NCBI GenBank assembly: GCA_902385515.1
Contig: CABMGC010000062.1
Location: 1 to 13,811 of the forward strand
Reading direction: 5' to 3'
Length of the DNA: 13,811 bases
DNA from: an uncultured archaeon
GTDB taxonomy: Archaea; Micrarchaeota; Micrarchaeia; Micrarchaeales; CABMGC01
The notes beneath the pieces were generated by a model. That model was not told where the DNA came from. It was given only the letters and a program-made list of their open reading frames with translations, and did not search any database. This document shows, piece after piece, positions 6,230 to 11,946 of this stretch (positions within the stretch are counted from its first letter, which is position 1; each line of letters begins with the position of its first letter). The position numbers were made by a program, and so were the translations under genes.

Positions 6230-6239
6230 AATAAATATT
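6230..6239. promoter_or_regulatory. Shared AT-rich TATA element between MBF1-like and site-2 protease genes
   Basis: The aataaatatt sequence is nearly symmetrical. At about 26 bp spacing it predicts a minus-strand start at about 6209 (MBF1-like ATG at 6208) and a plus-strand start at about 6261 (protease ATG at 6268). The two start codons are only 59 bp apart, so one element probably serves both directions. Confidence 0.5.
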
Positions 6240-6267
6240 CTCTGGTAGAATAATAAAGGTTGATACG

Positions 6268-7737
6268 ATGGCAGCATCAGCGCGCGCAAAGCCGGCGGAC
6301 GCCCTGAAGAGGAACAGGGTTCTCGTGACCGTCCTGGTGGCCCTCTCTGACGTGCTGGGCATAGCCTGCCTTCTCGCTCTCGACGGCAACCCGCTGATAA
6401 GGTTCGCCGCGGCAGTTGTACTTCTGATGGCCTCCGGAACGATGATCGCGGCGGCGAACGGAATTGGCAGCTCGTACGGCGCGTTCATGCTCGGGAGCAG
6501 GAGAGGCATAGCTTTCGTGGAGTTTCTGTCGAAAAGAAGGCGCTTCTGGAACGGCCTTTGCAACTGGGGCCTCGTCCTGGGTTTCGGACTCCTGTCCTTC
6601 TTCATGTTCAGAAAGTACATGAGCAGGAAGGCGTTCCTGTTCGGGGTGGCGTCGCTCGTGGCGGTACTGCTGTTCGTTTTCCCGTACCTGTCCCTCATTA
6701 TGAGTTTCATAAACATCCCGCAGGTCACGTCAAAGGTGGCCATGGCTTCGGCATCCGCGAGCACGGCCACTGCCGTGAGCCCCGTCTATTACCTGCTGAT
6801 TGCGCTGGCGGTGATAGGCGGATTCTGCCTTTACACTGCGCTCCTCATACTTTACGCCGGAGGCAGCATAGTCTACGGGATACTGACATTTGTCGCAGGA
6901 TTCCTGTCGTCATCCGCGCCAGATTACGGAATACTTAACGGCCAGATCCCTGGAGTTGCGCCGGTGATACCGGGGATAACGATCCCCCTCTTTGCGGGCA
7001 TAGCCGCGCTCCTTCTCCTGCTCGTGGTGCACGAGTTCGCCCACGGCGCCCTGGCCAGGATGGCCAAGGTAAAGATAAGGTCCATAGGGGTCATCCTCTT
7101 CGGCATAATCCCGCTCGGCGCGTTCGTCGAGCCCGACGAGAGCCAGATAAAGAAGCTAAGGCCTGCCGAGCAGGACAGGATATCGATAGCGGGAATATCC
7201 GCCAACTTCCTGACCGCGATATTCTTCTTCGCGATCACGATGCTTCTTGCGACTTTCGTGCTTCCTAGCGTGGGCACGGGCGGCGTGGTCGTCACCGCGG
7301 TCGCGCAGAACGCTCCGGCGTCAAACGTCATAGCCCCGAACTCGATACTAGTGATGTGGAACATCCAGACCATACGCAACCAGTATGACCTCTCCCGCGC
7401 CGAGGCGGCTTACGTGCAGGGCAACTACGTCCGCGTTTCGACCGACAATGGGACATACGTGCTGACCCCCACCGCCCAGGGCAGGCTGGGGATAGCGGTG
7501 GCCCCGGCCGCATCCACATTGCAGTCGAAGATCGCCGACTTCCTGTATGCTGTCGCTGCACTGTCCTTTGGCCTCAACTTTTTTGTCGCCATATTCAACC
7601 TGCTCCCGATCCCTGGATTCGACGGGTGGCGCATATTCCAAAGCAAGATAAAAAGCAAGACGGTGCTGAAGGCCATCGCCGCCCTGATAGTCGCCGCGAT
7701 CCTGGCCAACGCTTTGCCTTGGTTCTGGACGCTGTGA
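6268..7737 (+). CDS. Site-2 protease family intramembrane zinc metalloprotease (M50)
   Basis: Polytopic membrane protease that cleaves transmembrane segments of anchored proteins. HEFAH at residues 255-259 supplies two zinc-binding His and the catalytic Glu. NLLPIPGFDG with D452 is the third zinc ligand motif (family NxxPxxxxDG). Between them lies a PDZ-like outer region (GVVVTAVAQNAPASN... ILVMWNIQTI, about residues 335-375). The first about 240 residues hold four or five further hydrophobic segments before the catalytic core, which is long for the family, giving 489 aa in total. ATG 6268 is used, 7 nt after the predicted transcript start. No substrate is encoded next to it, but a membrane-anchored winged-HTH protein lies about 3.3 kb downstream. 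Confident in family; substrate unknown. Confidence 0.92.
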   Translation: MAASARAKPADALKRNRVLVTVLVALSDVLGIACLLALDGNPLIRFAAAVVLLMASGTMIAAANGIGSSYGAFMLGSRRGIAFVEFLSKRRRFWNGLCNWGLVLGFGLLSFFMFRKYMSRKAFLFGVASLVAVLLFVFPYLSLIMSFINIPQVTSKVAMASASASTATAVSPVYYLLIALAVIGGFCLYTALLILYAGGSIVYGILTFVAGFLSSSAPDYGILNGQIPGVAPVIPGITIPLFAGIAALLLLLVVHEFAHGALARMAKVKIRSIGVILFGIIPLGAFVEPDESQIKKLRPAEQDRISIAGISANFLTAIFFFAITMLLATFVLPSVGTGGVVVTAVAQNAPASNVIAPNSILVMWNIQTIRNQYDLSRAEAAYVQGNYVRVSTDNGTYVLTPTAQGRLGIAVAPAASTLQSKIADFLYAVAALSFGLNFFVAIFNLLPIPGFDGWRIFQSKIKSKTVLKAIAALIVAAILANALPWFWTL

Positions 7738-7775
7738 CCGCGCAGGGCGCAGTCGTAGCCGCCTGCTCGCAATAT

Positions 7776-7784
7776 CTTTTTATG
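7776..7784 (+). promoter_or_regulatory. TATA box of ftsZ
   Basis: A ctttttatg element centred near 7780 predicts a start near 7806, between the candidate TTG (7790) and ATG (7823) start codons. It therefore supports the ATG. Confidence 0.5.
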
Positions 7785-7822
7785 CCTTTTTGCCCATATT
7801 AGAAAAGGCGACAGTGTTTCAT

Positions 7823-8929
7823 ATGGAAATCATACAATCCACTCAGAATCAGAACCCGAACGAGTTCTCATCCCCGGACGACGAAGAGCTGCTCAAGTTC
7901 ATAGAGCAGGCCAAGCCCAAGATATACATCGTGGGCACGGGGGGCAGCGGATCGAATACGATATCGCGAATGGTGGACATGAACATAGACGGCGCGACCC
8001 TTATCGCAATGAACACGGACGCGCAGCACCTAACCAGGATAAAATCCCACCGCAAGCTCCTTCTGGGAAAGAAGATAACCAGGGGCCTCGGCGCCGGCAG
8101 CGACCCCAAGGTGGGGGAGGACGCGACGCACGAGAGCAGGGACGACGTCAGGCACCTAATCGGCGACGCGCAGCTCGTGTTCATCACGTGCGGAATGGGA
8201 GGCGGCACCGGGACGGGCTCAGCCCCGATAATTGCGCACGAGGCCAAGGAGGCCGGCGCGCTGACCGTCGGGATAGTCACGCTTCCTTTCGCCAGCGAGG
8301 GCAAGGCAAGGATGAAGAGCGCACTCGATGGGCTGTCCAAGCTGAAGAGGGTCACCGACACGACGATCATAATTCCAAACGACAAGCTCCTGAACATCGC
8401 CCCCGACCTGCCGCTCAACATGGCGTTCAAGGTGAGCGACGAGGTCCTTGCCAACGCGGCGAAGGGCATAGTTGAGATGATAACGAAGCCAGGAATGGTG
8501 AACCTCGACTTCGCCGACCTCAGGAGCGTGCTGAAGGACTCCGGCTACGCCATGATTGGCATGGGCGAGAGCACTTCGCAGCAGACGAAGGACCGGGCCA
8601 TAATAGCCGTCGAGAACACGCTGAGGAGCCCGCTTCTCGACGTCGACATAAGCACCGCGAGGAAGGCGCTGATAAACATAGTCGGAGGGTCCGACCTGAC
8701 TCTTCGGGAGGCGGAGAGCATATTCCAGGAGGTCTCAAGCAGGATAAACGACGACGCCATGATGAAGTGGGGCGCAAGGATCGAGCCTGACATGCACAAG
8801 AACTCGCTCAAGATAATGGTGGTCATGGGAGGCGTGGAGTACGCCGACTATTCCGAGGACGCGGCGAAGAAGAAGCTGGAGCTTGAAGGCAACGCGGACC
8901 TCGACGGGATTTTCGAGAGCGGCGAATAG
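7823..8929 (+). CDS. ftsZ: Cell division GTPase FtsZ
   Basis: Tubulin-family GTPase that polymerises into the division ring. Numbering from ATG 7823 (368 aa): GTGGSGSN at 38-45, the Asn/Asp-rich NTDAQHL at 64-70, the tubulin signature GMGGGTGTGSAP at 124-135, NDKL at 186-189, and the T7 synergy loop NLDFAD at 227-232 are all intact. A TTG at 7790 and GTG at 7814 are possible earlier starts, but the TATA box at 7776-7784 places transcript start near 7806, making the TTG impossible and the ATG most natural. The tail after the core is short and acidic (about 20 residues, ending LDGIFESGE), with little linker. It has its own promoter after the protease gene and ends in TAG. Confidence 0.97.
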   Translation: MEIIQSTQNQNPNEFSSPDDEELLKFIEQAKPKIYIVGTGGSGSNTISRMVDMNIDGATLIAMNTDAQHLTRIKSHRKLLLGKKITRGLGAGSDPKVGEDATHESRDDVRHLIGDAQLVFITCGMGGGTGTGSAPIIAHEAKEAGALTVGIVTLPFASEGKARMKSALDGLSKLKRVTDTTIIIPNDKLLNIAPDLPLNMAFKVSDEVLANAAKGIVEMITKPGMVNLDFADLRSVLKDSGYAMIGMGESTSQQTKDRAIIAVENTLRSPLLDVDISTARKALINIVGGSDLTLREAESIFQEVSSRINDDAMMKWGARIEPDMHKNSLKIMVVMGGVEYADYSEDAAKKKLELEGNADLDGIFESGE

Positions 8930-8952
8930 GGCCTAATTTCCGTCAGGCCGCA

Positions 8953-8968
8953 GCTGGCGGCCGCCGGC
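8953..8968. repeat. GC-rich palindrome after ftsZ
   Basis: gctggcgg (8953-8960) is the complement of the adjoining ccgccggc (8961-8968) apart from one G-T wobble. It could fold as a hairpin 24 nt after the ftsZ stop. A clear U tract does not follow at once, so a terminator role is uncertain. Confidence 0.35.
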
Positions 8969-8983
8969 AGTTTAGTACGGAAG

Positions 8984-8992
8984 CTTTTTATC
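8984..8992 (+). promoter_or_regulatory. TATA box of the unknown helical protein gene
   Basis: The cttttta tct element predicts a start near 9014, with a leader of about 25 nt that carries a G-rich SD-like ggtgggtg (9024-9031) 7 nt before the ATG at 9039. Confidence 0.5.
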
Positions 8993-9038
8993 TAAGGGTC
9001 TGCACTAGAAATACATAGCAACTGGTGGGTGTAAGACT

Positions 9039-9617
9039 ATGCAGACTACTGTGGGGAGAGAGGAGTTGAAGGCCGAGCTCGGCGGCGTCGGGCAGCGTTT
9101 CCTTAATCCGAAGGAGCGGCTCGAGGCCGCGCAGCTGAAGTGCGAGGCCTTCTACGGCGACACCCTGCTGACTGCGCGCAACGCCGCAAAATTTGCGAAG
9201 ATGGGCGCGGAGATGATGTTCGCCGAAACCGATCCGACAAAGGCGCGCTTCATGAAGGAGACGGAGATACTTTTCAAGACCGACTTTGTGGCCAGCGAGG
9301 CGAACAAGGGGGAGGAGCTGCGCGAGTCCGCCCTCGCCCTGAGAAATGCGGCCTTCGAAAATGCGTTTTCCGCCGCGGTGGATAGAGGCGTGCCTCGCGA
9401 CCTCGCGAAAGGCATAGCGATAGACTTCTCGCGGGACGTGATCCTGCACGGCATGGTGGCGTTCGTAAAGGACATGCCCGGGTTCAGGGACACGAGGGAG
9501 TGCGAGGAGTTCACGAAGTTCACCGAGTCGAACCTGAAGATATGGGATTTGGGCTACGGCCACGCGGGCTGCGTCGGAGGCGTCCATTATGTTTACTACG
9601 AGGCCGGCCCGAGGTAG
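9039..9617 (+). CDS. Unknown soluble helical protein, ending at an in-frame amber codon
   Basis: A 192-aa protein from ATG 9039, preceded by a TATA box at 8984-8992 and an SD-like ggtgggtg. It is rich in charged amphipathic helices (NPKERLEAAQLKCEAF, RNAAKFAKMGAEMM, ESALALRNAAFENAF), then a more mixed segment with DFSRDVILHGMVAF and a Gly/Tyr-rich end (YGHAGCVGGVHYVYYEAGPR). There is no signal peptide or membrane segment. Three cysteines are not in a metal pattern. I do not recognise the family. The reading stops at TAG 9615-9617, yet the same frame stays open and looks coding for 66 more codons to TAA 9816-9818 (next entry). The natural product may thus have been about 259 aa. Confidence 0.7.
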   Translation: MQTTVGREELKAELGGVGQRFLNPKERLEAAQLKCEAFYGDTLLTARNAAKFAKMGAEMMFAETDPTKARFMKETEILFKTDFVASEANKGEELRESALALRNAAFENAFSAAVDRGVPRDLAKGIAIDFSRDVILHGMVAFVKDMPGFRDTRECEEFTKFTESNLKIWDLGYGHAGCVGGVHYVYYEAGPR

Positions 9618-9818
9618 AAATTCTCCGATGCGGTAGGGTACCACGCCAGCCTCTACAATGCCCTCAGGGGCTCGCCACAGTTCGCGAAGGTGTTCTACAT
9701 GCTCGAGGCGTCTTCGGCAAGGCCATATCGCGCATCCATAGACGAGGCGCTGATCCGGCCGCGCACGGACAAGGACAACGACTCAAATTGCCCGCCGTCA
9801 TGGTTCCTATACCTTTAA
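9618..9818 (+). pseudogene. In-frame continuation of the unknown protein beyond the TAG
   Basis: Same frame as the preceding gene, 66 codons after the amber codon to TAA 9816-9818. The translation is protein-like: KFSDAVGYHASLYNALRG, QFAKVFYMLEASSARPYR, ASIDEALIRPRTDK, ending SWFLYL. Third positions are G/C-rich, as in the neighbouring genes. No start codon, SD or promoter of its own is apparent, so it is best read as the C-terminal part of the same ancestral protein. It may be lost to a nonsense mutation, hidden by a base error, or reached by readthrough. It ends just where the secE TATA box begins. Confidence 0.5.
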
Positions 9819-9821
9819 AAG
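9813..9821 (+). promoter_or_regulatory. TATA box of secE
   Basis: A ctttaaaag element is centred 26 bp before the ATG at 9843, giving a leaderless secE transcript. It overlaps the TAA of the upstream frame. Confidence 0.55.
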
Positions 9822-9842
9822 ATTCTGGCCACATATAGAAGC

Positions 9843-10040
9843 ATGGAATTAAATCCCATCCCTGCGGTAAGGAGGTTCTATGCGGACGCGCAGCACATAA
9901 TGAGCGTCAGCAACAAGCCAAGCCCCGACGAATTCAAGAGGACCCTCAAGGTCGTGCTGTTCGGAACGCTCGTAATGGGCCTGTTCGGTTTCATAATCTC
10001 CCTCATAGTGGGAATTATAGTGGGCTCGGTAAAGCTGTAG
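9843..10040 (+). CDS. secE: Protein translocase subunit SecE / Sec61 gamma
   Basis: A 65-aa single-span membrane protein that clamps SecY in the general protein-export channel. The N-terminal amphipathic helix (about 7-30), the family segment KPSPDEFKRTLKVVLFGTL (about 25-43) and the single transmembrane helix (about 38-62, ending IIVGSVKL) match archaeal SecE/Sec61-gamma in order and length. The TATA box at 9813-9821 gives a leaderless start at ATG 9843. The NFACT-R gene follows 19-25 nt after the TAG stop, so the two are probably co-transcribed; that pairing links membrane translocation with ribosome rescue only by position. Confidence 0.9.
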   Translation: MELNPIPAVRRFYADAQHIMSVSNKPSPDEFKRTLKVVLFGTLVMGLFGFIISLIVGIIVGSVKL

Positions 10041-10065
10041 CTGTAGAGCCGTCGCAGTAATGATT

Positions 10066-10923
10066 ATGGAGTTCGACATAGACTACACGATGTCGGCGCA
10101 GGAGAACGCCCAGCGCTATTTCGAGAAGTCCAAGGAGGCGAAGAAGAAGCTCGAGGGAGCCGAGCATGCGATAAGGCGCCTCGAAGAGAAGGCCGCGACG
10201 CTCGAGAAGTCCAAGTTCATCTCGCGCACCATGAAGAAGAAGGAGGATAGGGACTGGTACGAGAAGTTCTACTGGTTCTTCACGAGCGACGGCATGCTGG
10301 TGATTGGAGGAAGGAGCGCGCAGCAGAACGAGGAGATAGTCTCCAAGTACATGGAGGCCCCTGACATGTTCTTCCACGCCAATATTTTCGGCGCTTCAGC
10401 AACCGTGCTCAAGAACGGCAAGGCCGCGTCCAAGGCCTCGCGGGAGGAGGCGGCCCAGTTCGCAGCCTGCTTCTCAAAAGCGTGGGAGAGCGGCCAGTCA
10501 TCGGTCGACGTCTTCGCCGTGGCGAAGGAGCAGCTCTCCAAGTCGACGCAGACAGGGTCGCTGGGAACCGGCAGCTTCCTCATATCCGGCGAGAGGGAGT
10601 GGTTCAAGAACGTGAAGCTCGAGCTGTTCGCGTTCGCCGCCGAAACAAGGGTCAGCGCAAATACGGGGCTGTCGGAGTACTCGTACGCTCCCGCGCTGCC
10701 CTTAGAATCGAAAATCAGCGAGGAGCTGCTGACCGAGGCGAAGAGGTTCGCCATCGTGCCCGCTTTGGCGAGGGCGTCCCTAGGGACGATGGCGGGGCTC
10801 CTGCTCACCCCTGGCAAGCTGAAGAAGTCCGAGGCGGCGAAATCGCTGTCGCACCGGCTCGGATACGCCAACATAGACTACATAATGCAGCACCTGCCCC
10901 CAGGGGAGTTCCACCTGGGCTGA
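10066..10923 (+). CDS. Stand-alone NFACT-R domain protein (C-terminal Rqc2/RqcH/NEMF-like)
   Basis: About 285 aa. Two in-frame ATGs, 10060 and 10066, are equally possible. It begins exactly where the coiled-coil section of full-length Rqc2 proteins begins (SAQENAQRYFEKSKEAKKKLEGAE, residues about 12-35 counted from 10060). The NFACT-R domain (DUF814) follows at about 66-190: KFYWFFTSDGMLVIGGRSAQQNE, then MFFHANIFGAS, then a GSLGTGSFLISGEREW strand. The last about 95 residues have no clear match. Family members bind obstructed 60S/50S ribosomes during quality control. Here the NFACT-N half, which holds the Asp-Arg pair needed for tailing, and the HhH domain are absent. The protein is either a split Rqc2 subunit or a ribosome-binding NFACT-R on its own. 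It follows secE closely. Confidence 0.85.
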   Translation: MEFDIDYTMSAQENAQRYFEKSKEAKKKLEGAEHAIRRLEEKAATLEKSKFISRTMKKKEDRDWYEKFYWFFTSDGMLVIGGRSAQQNEEIVSKYMEAPDMFFHANIFGASATVLKNGKAASKASREEAAQFAACFSKAWESGQSSVDVFAVAKEQLSKSTQTGSLGTGSFLISGEREWFKNVKLELFAFAAETRVSANTGLSEYSYAPALPLESKISEELLTEAKRFAIVPALARASLGTMAGLLLTPGKLKKSEAAKSLSHRLGYANIDYIMQHLPPGEFHLG

Positions 10924-10970
10924 CCTGCCGACGTCAAAACCGCGGAAAAACCTATGTTTTTAGAAATGCA

Positions 10971-10978
10971 TTTATATC
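10971..10978 (+). promoter_or_regulatory. TATA box of the membrane winged-HTH gene
   Basis: The tttatatc element predicts a start near 11000, six to seven nt before ATG 11007 and downstream of the alternative ATG at 10989. Confidence 0.55.
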
Positions 10979-11006
10979 TGCCAAGCGGATGCTACTCGTG
11001 GCACTC

Positions 11007-11912
11007 ATGAGCAAGACGCTCGAAACAAAGAGGAAGATCCTGATCCTTCTGCGGAAAAAAGAGATGACCATAAGCGAGCTCAGCGGCTCCCTTGGGCTGT
11101 CGGCTGCGACAATAAGCCAGCACCTTGACGAGCTGAGGAGCACCGGGGCGATAGAAAGAATAGAGAACGAGCACTTCAGGAAGCTGAAGTACTACCGCGC
11201 GAAGGAGACAGCGGCGCCGATCGCGACGAACTACGTAAAATACGTAATAGCGGCCATGGCCCTGCTCGCCGTTTTTTCGGGGGCGTACATCTACGGGGGC
11301 GCGCACGATGGAAGCCTGTCGAACCTGTCAAACGGATCAAGCATAAGGTCGATGGTAACCGGCGGCCCAGGCGCTTACGCCCTCGCGTGCCCGCTGCGGT
11401 CATATGAGCTTACCGGGCAAGTGACTGGCCAGTCGGGGTTCTCCACATATTCGCTAAGCTATCCTAGCGGCAACTACGTCAATTACGTCCTGATGCCCGG
11501 CAGCTCCGGGGAGATTCGGGTCACGGAGCACGTGACGGCCCTGCCGGAACAGGCAAACGCCTCGCTGGCAGAAACGCCGCTGTCGCACAGTGTAGTCGTA
11601 ATTCCCGCGACAAAGGGCTTAAGCACCAATCCTCCTTCGGCGCAAGGCGCCTATGGGGGAGCGGCGGCCAGCGCGCAAGTGGCCAACGTGCCAGCCGCTC
11701 CGTCAGGACTGGCCGTGAGCATAGCGCCCGCGAACTACACCCTGGCCTGGAACAGGACGATCAACGTAACCGTGTCGATAGCGGCCTCCTCCACGGCGGC
11801 GGGGACTTACTGGCTCGAAATCGACGGCCCTTGCGGCGGGCCCGAGCCGGTGCTCCTGACGCTTGAGTATTCGCCCTATGGAGCGATTGATTCCAACGGC
11901 ACCGCAAAATAG
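11007..11912 (+). CDS. Membrane-anchored winged-helix (ArsR-like) protein with extracytoplasmic domain
   Basis: A 301-aa protein in three parts. Residues 1-65 are a winged HTH (KRKILILLRKKEMTISELSGSLGLSAATISQHLDELRSTGAIER pattern with a wing at EHFRKLKYYRAKE). Residues about 76-97 are one transmembrane helix (YVKYVIAAMALLAVFSGAYIYGG). Residues 98-301 are an outer region rich in Ser/Thr/Gly/Ala with N-glycosylation sequons (NAS, NYT, NRT, NVT, NGT) and two cysteines, C128 and C276, that could pair. The tail from about 238 looks like a beta-sandwich domain (NYTLAWNRTINVTVSIAA... GTYWLEIDGPCGGP). The layout suits a one-component transmembrane regulator sensing an outside signal. ATG 11007 is chosen from the TATA box at 10971-10978; a longer open frame reaching back to 10482 is the shadow of the previous gene. 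It lies 34 bp before the serpin gene. Target unknown. Confidence 0.78.
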   Translation: MSKTLETKRKILILLRKKEMTISELSGSLGLSAATISQHLDELRSTGAIERIENEHFRKLKYYRAKETAAPIATNYVKYVIAAMALLAVFSGAYIYGGAHDGSLSNLSNGSSIRSMVTGGPGAYALACPLRSYELTGQVTGQSGFSTYSLSYPSGNYVNYVLMPGSSGEIRVTEHVTALPEQANASLAETPLSHSVVVIPATKGLSTNPPSAQGAYGGAAASAQVANVPAAPSGLAVSIAPANYTLAWNRTINVTVSIAASSTAAGTYWLEIDGPCGGPEPVLLTLEYSPYGAIDSNGTAK

Positions 11913-11917
11913 AATGA

Positions 11918-11925
11918 TTTTATAA
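11918..11925 (+). promoter_or_regulatory. TATA box of the chagasin-serpin gene
   Basis: ttttataa is centred about 25 bp before ATG 11947, implying a leaderless transcript independent of the upstream regulator gene. Confidence 0.55.
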
Positions 11926-11946
11926 CTTTTAGTCATAGGAAATAAC

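Noticed and set aside
8953..8968. Intrinsic terminator for ftsZ
   Set aside because: The hairpin is GC-rich but is not followed by a clear T tract; kept only as a palindrome.
9615..9617. TAG as a pyrrolysine codon
   Set aside because: TAG ends ftsZ, secE and the gene at 1341 normally, no pyl genes are in view, and the gene context does not suggest a methylamine methyltransferase.
10482..11006. A 476-codon open frame beginning at 10482 and running into the winged-HTH gene
   Set aside because: Its first 175 codons lie within the NFACT-R gene in another frame and give Arg/Gly-rich low-quality protein; the TATA box at 10971-10978 marks the real start region.
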